DNA of 54,443 nucleotides from Halotalea alkalilenta DSM 17697 (GTDB lineage Bacteria; Pseudomonadota; Gammaproteobacteria; Pseudomonadales; Halomonadaceae): NCBI RefSeq assembly GCF_000621205.1, contig NZ_KK211232.1:1-54443 (forward strand). The letters are read 5' to 3'. Of this stretch, positions 1 to 10,788 are shown in pieces. The position numbers and the translations under genes are program-made. The notes beneath the pieces are model-generated. The model was not told where the DNA came from. It made no database searches and saw only the letters and a program-made list of their open reading frames with translations. Position 1 is the first letter of the stretch. Each line of letters starts with the position of its first letter.

Positions 1-116
1 CGCGCCTTTTGCGACATCCATGTCGCAAACCCCGGTGCAATCGATTGCCGGCCAGCGCGCTCTCGGAGGCGGCTGGAAGCCATCGTGGCATCTTCGAATA
101 CTTTGTCAGCAGTCTG
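1..116 (+). repeat. Partial copy of the 330-bp intergenic element (copy 1, truncated by window edge)
   Basis: These 116 bases align without gaps to 23055-23170, the right third of the complete copy at 22841-23170, with two differences. The alignment ends at the same terminal CAGCAGTCTG. The stretch contains the TTGCGACAT/ATGTCGCAA palindrome and the terminal inverted repeat. The element ends 11 bp from the stop codon of sdaA, so like the other copies it sits at the 3' end of a gene. Its left part and left flank are outside the window, so a flanking duplication cannot be tested here. A few open frames cross it but are not conserved as proteins. Confidence 0.9.
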
Positions 117-127
117 CGACCCAACGC

Positions 128-1501
128 TCAGCACTCGATCGCGTTGACCGCAAGCCCTCCGAGCGAGGTCTCCTTGTACTTGCTCTGCATGTCGCGCCCG
201 GTATCGCGCATGGTGCGGATCACCTTGTCGAGAGAGACGAAATGCTCCCCATCGCCCTGCAGGGCGAACTGAGCGGCGTTGATCGCCTTCACCGAGGCGA
301 TCGCGTTGCGTTCGATGCAGGGGATCTGCACCAACCCGCCGATCGGGTCGCAAGTCAGGCCGAGATTGTGCTCGAGTCCAATTTCCGCGGCGTTCTCGAC
401 CTGCTCGGGAGAACCACCGAGCAGCTGGGCGAGACCGGCCGCAGCCATCGCGCAGGCGACGCCGACCTCTCCCTGGCAGCCGACTTCGGCCCCCGAGATC
501 GAGGCGTTCTTCTTGCACAGGATACCGATCGCCCCAGCGGTCAGCAGGAAATCGACCACATCCCGCTCGGATGCCCCCGGCTGGAACTTCATGTAGAAAT
601 GCAGCACGGCGGGGACGATACCGGCTGCGCCATTGGTGGGCGCGGTCACCATCCGGCCACCAGCGGCGTTTTCCTCGTTGACTGCGAGCGCGAACAGGTT
701 GACCCAGTCCATCGCTGAAAACGTCGTCGCGATCAGGTTGCCACGCTCGGCGCGCGAAAGGCGCTCGTACAGCGCTGCCGCTCGACGCCGCACCCCCAGC
801 CCGCCAGGCAAAATCCCGCGCTGGTGCAAACCGCGTTCGACGCACGCCTGCATAGCACCCCAGATGGTGATCAGCTTCGCCCGCACTTCTTCTTCGCTGC
901 GCCAGGCGCACTCGTTGATCATCATCAGCTCAGCGATGCTCAGCCCATGCTCCTTGCACAGCGCCATCAGTCGATCCGCACTGTCGAAATCGAAAGGCAG
1001 GCTGGTCGCGCCGTCATCGGCCGGCTCGTTGACTTCGGCGGCCGACAGCACGAATCCGCCGCCCACCGAATAGTAGGTGTTGCCGTAGCGGCTACCGTCA
1101 CGGTAGCGCGCGACCAGGCTCAGCGCATTGGGATGATACGGCAGCGGCTCCACCGACCAGAGCAAGTCACGCTCCCAGACGAACGCCACCGCCACACGAC
1201 TGGCCAGCCGCAGCGCCTGGGACTCGAGCAGCTCCTCGATACAGGGTTCGATGATGCCCGGGTCGATGGATTCCGGAAGCTCGCCCATCAGCCCCATGAT
1301 CACCGCTCGATCGGTAGCGTGCCCGGCCCCGGTGGCGGCCAGGGAGCCATGCAGGTGGACCTCGATGCCGACGACGCCCTCGAGACTGCCCTGCGCATCG
1401 AGCTCGTCGAGAAAACGCCGGGCGGCCCGCATCGGACCAACGGTATGCGAGCTGGAAGGACCAATGCCGATATTGAATAGCTCGAAGACGCTGATGGACA
1501 T
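128..1501 (-). CDS. sdaA: L-serine ammonia-lyase (L-serine dehydratase), iron-sulfur type
   Basis: This enzyme deaminates L-serine to pyruvate and ammonia in the cytoplasm with an oxygen-sensitive [4Fe-4S] cluster. The 457-residue protein has the single-chain type 2 layout. The N-terminal part carries GPSSSHT (about residues 14-20), and the C-terminal catalytic part carries cysteines near 342, 384 and 395. The last residue is Cys457; in studied type 2 enzymes the C-terminal cysteine is the fourth cluster ligand, so the full set appears to be present. The ATG is preceded by an AAGGAT ribosome site. The gene diverges from a DsdC-like LysR regulator with operator-like palindromes between them, which suggests serine-responsive control. 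sdaA and sdaB cannot be told apart from sequence alone. Confidence 0.95.
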   Translation of the reverse strand: MSISVFELFNIGIGPSSSHTVGPMRAARRFLDELDAQGSLEGVVGIEVHLHGSLAATGAGHATDRAVIMGLMGELPESIDPGIIEPCIEELLESQALRLASRVAVAFVWERDLLWSVEPLPYHPNALSLVARYRDGSRYGNTYYSVGGGFVLSAAEVNEPADDGATSLPFDFDSADRLMALCKEHGLSIAELMMINECAWRSEEEVRAKLITIWGAMQACVERGLHQRGILPGGLGVRRRAAALYERLSRAERGNLIATTFSAMDWVNLFALAVNEENAAGGRMVTAPTNGAAGIVPAVLHFYMKFQPGASERDVVDFLLTAGAIGILCKKNASISGAEVGCQGEVGVACAMAAAGLAQLLGGSPEQVENAAEIGLEHNLGLTCDPIGGLVQIPCIERNAIASVKAINAAQFALQGDGEHFVSLDKVIRTMRDTGRDMQSKYKETSLGGLAVNAIEC

Positions 1502-1572
1502 GGAATCAGATCCTTTCTGTGCTAGAGGCCGAGGCGCTTGGAACAGATCGCTTTGAAAGAGCCTGGCTAAAT

Positions 1573-1656
1573 CCTATGAATTCTAGGCACAGCTTGAAGG
1601 CCACTAATACGCATCTCAATGGATACTTTCTAAGCCCGTGTTTAGTTATTCTAAAC
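1573..1656. promoter_or_regulatory. Operator-like palindromes between sdaA and the LysR gene
   Basis: The 180-bp divergent spacer is AT-rich compared with its surroundings. It holds two palindromes: CCTATGAATTCTAGG at 1573-1587, and GTTTAGTTATTCTAAAC at 1640-1656, 25 bp before the regulator's start. Both fit the T-N11-A inverted-repeat form typical of LysR-type operators. The second is placed for autoregulation and the first for sdaA control. The assignment is inferred from position and symmetry. Confidence 0.6.
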
Positions 1657-1681
1657 CATCGACGCTCGATGGACGTCTCAC

Positions 1682-2608
1682 ATGCAAAGACTCAACGCTA
1701 CCACCTACGCCGGCCTGCACATCTTCGCCATCGCCGCCGAGGAGCTCTCCTTCACTCGCGCAGCCGCCCGCCTGAGCGTCACCACCGGCGCGGTCAGCCA
1801 GCAGATCAAGCAGCTCGAGGAGCGGCTGGGCTTTCGCCTGTTCCGCCGCCATCCGCGACGCCTCGAACTGACCGCCGAGGGCAAGCGTCTCGCCGCCACC
1901 GTGAGCGGCGCCTACACCGAGGTCGATGACGAAGTGCGCCGCCTCTCCCACGGACTGATGAGCGGCGAGCTGCGCCTTCGCTCGGTACCCTCGTTCCTGT
2001 CCAAGTGGCTGATGCCGAGGCTGCCGAGGCTGCAGGCGAGGTTTCCGGACATCGCCCTGCACCTGCGCGCCGAGGACAGCGACCGCGCGCTGATCGAAGG
2101 CGAGTTCGACCTCGCCCTCGATCTCAACGATGGCCACTACCCGGGGCTACGCACCAGCGCCCTGTTCGAAGAAGAGATATTCCCGGTCTGTGCGCCACAG
2201 CTGCTCAAGCGAAGGCCGGCGCTCTACCAGGCCAGCGACCTGGCCTACTATCCCCTGCTGCATGACGTGACCGCCTGGCGAGGCAGCGGAGAGCATGCCG
2301 AATGGGAGTACTACCTGCGCGCCATCGGCACCACCGGGGTCAACGTACGCCGCGGCTACACGTTCAATCGCAACAGCCTGACCATCGAAGCGGCGATCCG
2401 CGGCATGGGTGTCGCGATCGCCCGCCGGACATTGATCACCGACGAGCTGGCTTCGGGCAGGCTGATCATGCCGCTCAAGCGAGCAGTGGCCACCGGCAAA
2501 CGCTACGTGATCGTGCACGCCCCGGGCGCACTGGACGATCCCAGGGTCCGGGCGCTGCACGACTGGCTGCTCGAGGAGGCGCAGCGCGATAGCGCACCCC
2601 TCGCCTGA
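1682..2608 (+). CDS. LysR-family transcriptional regulator, DsdC-like
   Basis: This is a 308-residue LysR-type regulator. The N-terminal winged helix-turn-helix covers about residues 10-70 (SFTRAAARLSVTTGAVSQQI, then EERLGFRLFRR). A periplasmic-binding-protein-like effector domain follows. Several stretches recall DsdC, the activator of D-serine deaminase: GELRLRSVPSFLSKWLMPRL, EEEIFPVCAP and LLHDVTAW. The gene diverges from sdaA, and palindromes lie between the two start codons. I infer that it controls the L-serine dehydratase in response to serine or a related amino acid. A GcvA-type identity is an alternative, so no symbol is given. A strong bidirectional terminator follows it. Confidence 0.85.
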   Translation: MQRLNATTYAGLHIFAIAAEELSFTRAAARLSVTTGAVSQQIKQLEERLGFRLFRRHPRRLELTAEGKRLAATVSGAYTEVDDEVRRLSHGLMSGELRLRSVPSFLSKWLMPRLPRLQARFPDIALHLRAEDSDRALIEGEFDLALDLNDGHYPGLRTSALFEEEIFPVCAPQLLKRRPALYQASDLAYYPLLHDVTAWRGSGEHAEWEYYLRAIGTTGVNVRRGYTFNRNSLTIEAAIRGMGVAIARRTLITDELASGRLIMPLKRAVATGKRYVIVHAPGALDDPRVRALHDWLLEEAQRDSAPLA

Positions 2609-2621
2609 CCCCTGAACGAAG

Positions 2622-2659
2622 AAAGGCCCCGCCGTCGCGTGAGCGACGGCGGGGCCTTT
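2622..2659. terminator. Bidirectional intrinsic terminator between the LysR gene and rpoD
   Basis: The stem GGCCCCGCCGTCGC with loop GTGA pairs with GCGACGGCGGGGCC. It is flanked by AAA on one side and TTT on the other, so it can act in both directions. It lies between two convergent genes. Confidence 0.85.
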
Positions 2660-2705
2660 CCATCCAAGGCGACTCGGCGGCCTCCTGGGCGACTGCCTTG
2701 CGCGA

Positions 2706-4559
<1,854 letters not shown>

Positions 4560-4818
4560 AGAAACCTATCTCGACGAAGAAAAATGGAAACACCCGAACG
4601 CTCGTACGTACATCACCAGGAAGAGAGCCGGGAGCGCCGAACGACGAAGTATAGCGTATCGACTCACAGAGCGCCCGGCCTCGCTGCGCCCTCGGTTTGA
4701 ATCCTGAATCGGGTGTGCTAGATTGGCCAGTTAAATTTCGAAAGCATCGAAGCTTTCATCTTCTGCCCGCCTAGATGGGGGCCAGTGCGCTGAATTCAAG
4801 CCCGGAGCAGCCAACACC

Positions 4819-6684
4819 TCACCCGGGCCCTGCGTTAAGCACGCCGATCAACTCCCACAAACGCTTCTTTTCCTCTACCCCGAGCGCTTCGCCGCGCTGG
4901 CTGCGCGCCAGCAGCTCACGATACTCCTCCTCGGGAGAAAGTCGCTCGCGTCTACGCTCGAACAGCTCGACCAGCGCCTTGAGCTCGGCCTCCCGCGCCT
5001 GCGCGGGGATCATCGGCTCGCGGCGCATCAGCGCTTCGAGCTGCCGTCCCCGCTCGCTGCCGTAGAAGTGCGCAAGAATCACCTGCGACGAGCGATAGCC
5101 TCCAGCACGCAACAGTCGTGCCACTTCCTGCAGCAGCACGCCATGTTCGTCGTCGGGGCACCACCCCTCCCCCTCGGGCAGCATGCCGACCAAGGTCGGC
5201 GCATGCAGCAGCAGATGCAGCGCACGCAGGCTGAGCGGTACAGATCCCCGGCGCCCAGCGGCAGTGGCGCGCGCAGACGAGACCGGCGCCCTCTCCCACT
5301 GCGTCTCGTCATCCGCCCGGCCTGCCGGCTCGAATTGCATCGCCGCCGGATCGGCACGCTTGGTCGCGGGTGCGGCGAAGCGCTCGAGCTGATCCATTTC
5401 GACTCCGCTGCGGTTGGCGAGTTCACGCATCAAAAGCGAGCGTAGCAAACCTTCCGGAAGCAGGCGCAGACGCTCGAGCACCCTACTGACGAAGCGTTCA
5501 CGCCCTTCGACCCGCTTCAGATCCAGCCCTTCGCGCGCCTGATCGAAAAGAAACTCCGACAGCGGGCTGGCGCATTCGATACGAGCCTCGAATGCCTCGC
5601 GGCCTTCGCTGCGTACCAGCGAATCAGGATCCTCTCGCTCGGGCAGGAAGAGAAAACGCGCCTGGCGCCCATCGATCATCACCGGCAACGCGACCTCGAG
5701 CGCACGCCGCGCAGCGCGGCGCCCGGCGTCGTCGCCGTCGAAACAGAACACCACCTCGTCCACCAGGCGGTAGAGCCGTTTGAGATGATCCTCGGTGACC
5801 GCGGTACCAAGCGTCGCCACGGCATTACCGATGCCATGCTGGGCGAGCGCGACCACGTCCATGTAGCCCTCGACCACCACCAGGCGCTCGAGCCGCGCCC
5901 CGCCGCGCCGGGCCTCGAACAGTCCGTAGAGCTCTCGCCCCTTGTGAAATACCGGCGTCTCGGGAGAGTTGAGATACTTGGGCTTGGCATCGCCCAGCAC
6001 CCGCCCGCCAAAACCGAGCGTACGCCCTTTCCAGTCGCGGATCGGAAAGATCACCCGATCACGGAAACGGTCGTAGGTACGCCCCGTCTTCTCATGCTGG
6101 ACCAGTAGACCGTATTCGGCCTGTACCGCCTCACTCACGCCGTGTTCGGCGAGGTGGCGCTTCAGCGCGTCCCAGCTTTCCGGAGCGAAGCCGATGGCGA
6201 AAGCATCGATGATCGAGGCATCGAGCCCCCGGCCATCGAGGTAGCGCCGCGCGTGCTCGGCCTCGGGCGCGCCCAGCCGGTGACGAAACCAGTCGCTCGC
6301 GAGCTCGAGCAGGTTCGCCCCCTCCTCACGCTTGCGCTCGCGCGCCTGAGCCTGCTCACGCTGATGAGGCGAAAGCTGATCGTCCTCGCGCTCGACCTCG
6401 ATACCAAGGCGCGCCGCGAGCTGCTCCACCGCCTCGGGAAAACGCAGCCGATCGTATTCCATCAAAAAACGCAGCGCATTACCGTGGGCACCACAGCCGA
6501 AGCAGTGATAGAACTGCTTTTCACGGCTGACCGTGAAGGAGGGGGATTTTTCGTCGTGAAAAGGACAGAGCCCGCTGAGATTGCGCCCCGCTTTCTTGAG
6601 CGTCACACGCTCGGCGATCAGTTCGGCGACATCGGTACGCGCCAGTAGATCATCGATGAAGCGCTGGGAAATCTGTCCGGCCAT
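4819..6684 (-). CDS. dnaG: DNA primase
   Basis: Primase makes the RNA primers for lagging-strand synthesis and works with the DnaB helicase encoded later in this window. The protein is 621 residues from the chosen ATG, which follows a GGGGA ribosome site; an in-frame ATG 24 bases upstream lacks one. The N-terminal zinc finger is visible as CPFHDEKSPSF and YHCFGCG (about residues 40-65). The TOPRIM catalytic domain follows, with VVVEGYMDVV near residue 265 and the acidic FCFDGDDAGRRAA. The C-terminal helicase-binding domain is less conserved. It lies between rpsU and rpoD in the macromolecular-synthesis operon. Confidence 0.97.
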   Translation of the reverse strand: MAGQISQRFIDDLLARTDVAELIAERVTLKKAGRNLSGLCPFHDEKSPSFTVSREKQFYHCFGCGAHGNALRFLMEYDRLRFPEAVEQLAARLGIEVEREDDQLSPHQREQAQARERKREEGANLLELASDWFRHRLGAPEAEHARRYLDGRGLDASIIDAFAIGFAPESWDALKRHLAEHGVSEAVQAEYGLLVQHEKTGRTYDRFRDRVIFPIRDWKGRTLGFGGRVLGDAKPKYLNSPETPVFHKGRELYGLFEARRGGARLERLVVVEGYMDVVALAQHGIGNAVATLGTAVTEDHLKRLYRLVDEVVFCFDGDDAGRRAARRALEVALPVMIDGRQARFLFLPEREDPDSLVRSEGREAFEARIECASPLSEFLFDQAREGLDLKRVEGRERFVSRVLERLRLLPEGLLRSLLMRELANRSGVEMDQLERFAAPATKRADPAAMQFEPAGRADDETQWERAPVSSARATAAGRRGSVPLSLRALHLLLHAPTLVGMLPEGEGWCPDDEHGVLLQEVARLLRAGGYRSSQVILAHFYGSERGRQLEALMRREPMIPAQAREAELKALVELFERRRERLSPEEEYRELLARSQRGEALGVEEKKRLWELIGVLNAGPG

Positions 6685-6760
6685 GAGTTTCCCCACTGGG
6701 CAATCCACGATCGCCGCGCGTCAAAGCGGCACCACCTTCGCCCACGACGGCGACAAACAC

Positions 6761-6786
6761 GAACGGCCGCCCTGGGGCGACCGTTC
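6761..6786 (-). terminator. Hairpin between rpsU and dnaG (partial terminator)
   Basis: On the minus strand GAACGG pairs with CCGTTC, and after a two-base internal loop GCCC pairs with GGGC. The sequence that follows (GTGTTTGTCG) has only a weak U-tract. A leaky terminator at this place is known in the E. coli rpsU-dnaG-rpoD operon, where it lowers dnaG expression relative to rpsU. The same role is inferred here. Confidence 0.55.
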
Positions 6787-6827
6787 GAAACCCTCTGGAA
6801 GCGGCGGGCAACCGCTCCGGGTACGGA

Positions 6828-7043
6828 TCAATACAGACGTTCGAAACGCTTGCGCTCGCGCTGCAGCTTCTTAGCGTGACGCTTCACAGCAGCCGCTGCT
6901 TTGCGCTTGCGCTCAGAAGTCGGCTTTTCGTAGTGCTCGCGACGGCGAACTTCGGAAAGAACGCCAGCTTTTTCGCAAGAGCGCTTGAAGCGACGCAGAG
7001 CGACGTCGAACGGCTCGTTGTCACGTACTTTAACGGAAGGCAT
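6828..7043 (-). CDS. rpsU: 30S ribosomal protein S21
   Basis: S21 is a small, very basic protein of the 30S subunit involved in initiation. The 71-residue sequence has the family pattern: [20 protein letters not shown] at the start, a central RSCEKAG, and an Arg/Lys-rich helical C terminus. The length matches E. coli S21. It is the first gene of the operon and has a strong sigma-70 promoter about 130 bp upstream. Confidence 0.98.
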   Translation of the reverse strand: MPSVKVRDNEPFDVALRRFKRSCEKAGVLSEVRRREHYEKPTSERKRKAAAAVKRHAKKLQRERKRFERLY

Positions 7044-7172
7044 TAAGCGATCACCACCTTAGGGTAAGTCGGTTCATTTCGATCGCATCCGAGAGGAACT
7101 CTCTCGACGCCGAGGCTGAAATAGCGCTCGCCGCCTTGCCCCCTGAACGCGGCCCAGTTACAGAGGTCGGAG

Positions 7173-7201
7173 ATTATAGCGGCGAGGCAATAGCTTTGCA
7201 A
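7173..7201 (-). promoter_or_regulatory. Sigma-70 promoter of the rpsU-dnaG-rpoD operon
   Basis: On the minus strand TTGCAA and TATAAT are separated by exactly 17 bases, close to consensus. Transcription would start near 7166 and run into rpsU. The promoter lies entirely between the stop codon of the upstream symporter gene (7209) and rpsU. Confidence 0.8.
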
Positions 7202-7208
7202 TCAGGCC

Positions 7209-8675
7209 TCAGCTCGCCTTTTCCTGCGCCAGCAGCGCCTCGCGGTCATCGCGGTGCGTGACCGGATCGCTGCCGTCCCAGCACTCGATGTTCTTCAGAT
7301 CCGGCATGTCGTCGCGGTGGAAAATCGGCTCGAGCCCTGCCCTGCGCTGCTCCATATAGTGGCCCAGCAAGCGTGCCACGGTCCCCGAGAGCGGCAGGAT
7401 CGCCACCAGGTTGATCAAAGCGAGCAGCGGCATGAACAGATCGGCCATCGCCCACACCATCGAGACCTGCGCCACCGAGCCGAGCAGTACGAACGCCACG
7501 ACCAGCAGACGAAAGAGCAAGAGCCAGATACCGCCACCGAACATGTACTGGATGTTGGACTCACCATAGTAGTAGTTGCCGATCACGGAGGTGAAGGCGA
7601 ACAGCAAGATGGCGAAGGTCAGGTAATGGACCGCCCAGCCGCCCAATTGCTGCGCCAGCGCCCACTGGGTCAGGCTGGCGCCGGTGGTGGCGTCTCCGTA
7701 GGCATGCTCTGGGCCGGCGAGCAGGATGATCAGCGCGGTCATGGTGCAGATCACCAGGGTGTCGAAGTAGACCCCGAGGGTCTGGACCAAACCTTGCTTG
7801 ACCGGGTGGGAAACCGCTGCGGTGGCGCTGGCATTGGGCACCGATCCCATGCCTGCTTCATTGGAGAAGAGCCCGCGCCGAACCCCCATCATGATCGCGA
7901 TACCCATGCCGCCGCCGGCGATCTCGCGCCAGCCGAACGCGTGGGCGACGATGTCGGCGATCACCCCGGGCACCCGCTCGAAGTCGAGCGCTACCACCAC
8001 GGCGCCAATGCCGAGATAGAGCAGGGCCATCACCGGCACCACGGTCACCGATACCTTCGATATGCTCTGCACCCCGCCGAAGATCACCACCGCGGTGAGC
8101 AGCGCAAGCGCGATACCCACCGTCCAACTCAACGCGACGCTACCCTGCGGGCCGCCGAACGAGCCCTGCATCGCATCGACGATCGAATTGGCCTGTACCG
8201 AGTTGAACACCAGGCCGTAGGTGACGCTGATCATCAGCGCGAACGATACCGCAAGCCAGCGCCATCCGAGCGCCTGCTGAATGTAGTAGGCCGGCCCGCC
8301 GTGGTAGCGGTAGAGACGGCCGGACTTGTAGAGCTGGCCGAGCGTGGACTCGACGAACGACGTGGCACCGCCGAGCAGTGCCACCACCCACATCCAGAAC
8401 ACCGCGCCGGGCCCGCCCAGCGCGATCGCCGTCGCAACGCCTGCGATGTTGCCGGTGCCCACCCTCGAGGCGGCGGAGATGGTGAAGGCCTTGAACGAGG
8501 AGATCGAGCCCTCCTCCCCTTTGGTGCGTTCGCCGAGCACACGGAACATCTCGGGGATCATGCGGATCTGCATGCCTCGGCAGACGAGGGTGAGATAGAG
8601 CCCGCTGAGCACCAGCATGGGAATGGCGAGATAGGTCCAAAGCGATCCCGAAAGGGTATCGAGGAGCTCGGTCAT
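7209..8675 (-). CDS. Alanine/glycine:cation symporter (AGCS family)
   Basis: This 488-residue inner-membrane protein carries small amino acids together with Na+ (or H+). It has about ten hydrophobic segments. Family signatures are SISSFKAFTISAASRVGTGN followed by IAGVATAIALGGPGAVFWMW near residues 60-95, and GLFSNEAGMGSVPNASATA near 275. The length agrees with the DagA/AlsT group. The substrate could be alanine, glycine or, in some members, glutamine. It stands alone, divergent from tsaD, and is unrelated to the rpsU operon behind it. Confidence 0.93.
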   Translation of the reverse strand: MTELLDTLSGSLWTYLAIPMLVLSGLYLTLVCRGMQIRMIPEMFRVLGERTKGEEGSISSFKAFTISAASRVGTGNIAGVATAIALGGPGAVFWMWVVALLGGATSFVESTLGQLYKSGRLYRYHGGPAYYIQQALGWRWLAVSFALMISVTYGLVFNSVQANSIVDAMQGSFGGPQGSVALSWTVGIALALLTAVVIFGGVQSISKVSVTVVPVMALLYLGIGAVVVALDFERVPGVIADIVAHAFGWREIAGGGMGIAIMMGVRRGLFSNEAGMGSVPNASATAAVSHPVKQGLVQTLGVYFDTLVICTMTALIILLAGPEHAYGDATTGASLTQWALAQQLGGWAVHYLTFAILLFAFTSVIGNYYYGESNIQYMFGGGIWLLLFRLLVVAFVLLGSVAQVSMVWAMADLFMPLLALINLVAILPLSGTVARLLGHYMEQRRAGLEPIFHRDDMPDLKNIECWDGSDPVTHRDDREALLAQEKAS

Positions 8676-8827
8676 GGAATCGTTCCTAGGCAGTCAACGA
8701 TGAATGGCCGCGCCCGGACGTATGGCCGGACGAGAGAAAGCGGCGCATTCTGCGTGATCGAGAGGAAGACGTCTAATCACTAAAAGCATAAAATGCCCGG
8801 CTTTGACGCCAAACAGCGGAGACCAGC

Positions 8828-9877
8828 ATGCGAGTGCTCGGCATCGAAACCTCGTGCGACGAGACCGGGGTGGCGCTCTACGACACCGAGCGGGGGCTGC
8901 TCGCGGACGCCCTCTACAGCCAGGTCGCGATGCATGCCGACTTCGGCGGCGTGGTGCCTGAGCTTGCCTCGCGCGACCATGTGCGCCGGCTGCTGCCGCT
9001 GATCGAGCAGGTGCTCGACGAAGCCGGCATAGCACGCGATGGCATCGATGCGATCGCCTACACGGCGGGACCGGGACTGATCGGCGCGCTGATGGTGGGC
9101 GCCGCCACCGCCCACGGTCTCGCCCGCGCGCTCGGAGTGCCGGTGCTCGGCGTGCACCACATGGAGGGGCATCTGCTCGCCCCGATGCTCGAACCCTCCC
9201 CGCCCGAGTTTCCCTTCGTCGCGCTACTGGTCTCCGGTGGCCACACCCAGCTGATCGACGTCACCGACCTGGGCGACTACCGGCTGCTCGGCGAATCGGT
9301 GGACGACGCCGCCGGCGAAGCTTTCGACAAGGTCGCCAAGATGCTCGGCCTGAGCTACCCCGGCGGCCCGGCCGTGGCTGAGCTCGCCAGCCGTGGAGAC
9401 CCCGCGCGCCTGCGCTTCCCGCGGCCGATGACCGACCGCCCGGGGCTCGATTTCAGCTTCTCCGGACTCAAGACCCACACCCTGACCGCGCTGCGCACGC
9501 TCGATGCAGGAGGAGAGCTCGACGACCAGGCCCGGGCCGATGTCGCCCGCGCCTTCGAAGAGGCAGTGGTCGATACCCTGATCATCAAGTGTCGACGCGC
9601 GCTCGAATACAGCGCCCGTAGCCGTCTCGTCGCCGCGGGCGGGGTCAGCGCCAACCGCCGCCTGCGCGAGCGCCTCCAGCCCGGCCTGCGCAAGAGCGTG
9701 GAGAACGCAGAGGTGTTCTATCCTCGCGGCCGCTTCTGCACCGACAACGGCGCGATGATCGCCTATGCTGGCGCCCTGCGCCTGGCCGCCGGCGAACACG
9801 ACCCAGAAGGACCCAGGCTCACCGCCCGCTGGCCGCTCGAGCGCCTCGCCGCCCCCGCCAGAGAACGCATCTCGTAG
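8828..9877 (+). CDS. tsaD: tRNA N6-adenosine threonylcarbamoyltransferase TsaD
   Basis: TsaD transfers the threonylcarbamoyl group from threonylcarbamoyl-AMP to A37 of ANN-decoding tRNAs, working with TsaB, TsaC and TsaE. The 349-residue protein starts [19 protein letters not shown], the ASKHA-fold phosphate-binding motif. It has the metal-binding HMEGH at residues 111-115 and a downstream [10 protein letters not shown] motif. It is the first of three tightly packed genes (tsaD-folB-folK), with folB beginning 8 bp after its stop. Confidence 0.98.
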   Translation: MRVLGIETSCDETGVALYDTERGLLADALYSQVAMHADFGGVVPELASRDHVRRLLPLIEQVLDEAGIARDGIDAIAYTAGPGLIGALMVGAATAHGLARALGVPVLGVHHMEGHLLAPMLEPSPPEFPFVALLVSGGHTQLIDVTDLGDYRLLGESVDDAAGEAFDKVAKMLGLSYPGGPAVAELASRGDPARLRFPRPMTDRPGLDFSFSGLKTHTLTALRTLDAGGELDDQARADVARAFEEAVVDTLIIKCRRALEYSARSRLVAAGGVSANRRLRERLQPGLRKSVENAEVFYPRGRFCTDNGAMIAYAGALRLAAGEHDPEGPRLTARWPLERLAAPARERIS

Positions 9878-9885
9878 GAGCGATT

Positions 9886-10248
9886 ATGGATCGGATATTG
9901 ATCGAAGGACTCGAGTTCGACGCCGTGATCGGCGTCTATGACTGGGAGAAGCGCATTCACCAGCGCCTCACGCTCGATCTCGAGCTGGGCTGGGACATCC
10001 GCGCCGCCGCCGCTGGCGACGACCTCACCCAGACCCTCGACTACGCCGCGATCAGCGAACGGATCACCACCTTCGCCACCAAGCATCACTTCGAGCTGGT
10101 CGAGACCTTCGCCGAGCGGATCGCGGCGCTGCTCAAGGAGGACTTCGGCATAGACAGCGTGCGCCTCACCCTGCGCAAACCCGGCGCGGTGGCCAACGCC
10201 CAATCCGTCGGCGTACGCATCGAGCGCGGTGAGTGGAGCGGACGATGA
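9886..10248 (+). CDS. folB: Dihydroneopterin aldolase
   Basis: FolB converts 7,8-dihydroneopterin to 6-hydroxymethyl-7,8-dihydropterin and glycolaldehyde in folate synthesis. The protein has 120 residues, the family's usual length. Visible features are the opening DRILIEGLEFDAVIGVYDWE, the LDYAAISERI stretch and the C-terminal VRLTLRKPGAV containing the conserved lysine. A TAGGAG ribosome site precedes the ATG. Its stop overlaps the folK start by four bases, so the two consecutive pathway enzymes are translationally coupled. Confidence 0.96.
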   Translation: MDRILIEGLEFDAVIGVYDWEKRIHQRLTLDLELGWDIRAAAAGDDLTQTLDYAAISERITTFATKHHFELVETFAERIAALLKEDFGIDSVRLTLRKPGAVANAQSVGVRIERGEWSGR

Positions 10249-10775
10249 AGCCAGAGGCTCGCTGGGTGCTGATCGGCATCGGCACCAACCTGGAGCGCGA
10301 GCGCCACGTCTCCCTGGCGCTGGACGCGCTCGAGCAGCGCTTCGGCACGCTCGAGATATCGAGGGTGTTCGAGAGCGAGCCGGTCGGCTATTCGGGCGGG
10401 CACAACTTCTACAATCTGGTGGTGGGATTCGAAAGCGGGATCGGCGTGGCGGAGCTCTCGGCCTGGACCAAGGCGCTCGAGCAGCGTACCGGCCGCCGCC
10501 CGGAAGACCCCAAGTACGGGCCGCGCCGACTCGACCTGGACCTGCTCTGCATTGGCGACCTGGACGGCGTCTTCGACGGCGTGGAACTGCCGCGCGGTGA
10601 AATCCTTACCAGCGCCTTCGTCCTGCGCCCGCTCGGCGAGAGCTTCGCCACACTGCGCCACCCTCACCTTGGACGACGATTCGACACGCTGTGGAGCGAG
10701 TTCGACCCCGGCGAACAGCGGCTCTGGCCGGTCGAGTTCAGCTGGCACGGCCGCCGGATCTCAAGACCAGATTAG
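10245..10775 (+). CDS. folK: 2-amino-4-hydroxy-6-hydroxymethyldihydropteridine pyrophosphokinase
   Basis: HPPK transfers pyrophosphate from ATP to the FolB product. The 176-residue protein has the N-terminal IGIGTNLERERH, the central GHNFYNLVVGFES and the catalytic PKYGPRRLDLDLLCIGD with its metal-binding aspartates. The ATG overlapping the folB stop (ATGA) is preferred to a GTG 12 bases upstream. The gene converges on cca with a 13-bp gap. Confidence 0.95.
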   Translation: MKPEARWVLIGIGTNLERERHVSLALDALEQRFGTLEISRVFESEPVGYSGGHNFYNLVVGFESGIGVAELSAWTKALEQRTGRRPEDPKYGPRRLDLDLLCIGDLDGVFDGVELPRGEILTSAFVLRPLGESFATLRHPHLGRRFDTLWSEFDPGEQRLWPVEFSWHGRRISRPD

Positions 10776-10788
10776 GGCGCGTTCGCGC

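Noticed and set aside
7254-8783. A 509-codon open frame antisense to the AGCS symporter
   Set aside because: Its low-complexity His/Arg/Gln-rich translation is typical of antisense frames in GC-rich genes; the symporter on the other strand is clear.
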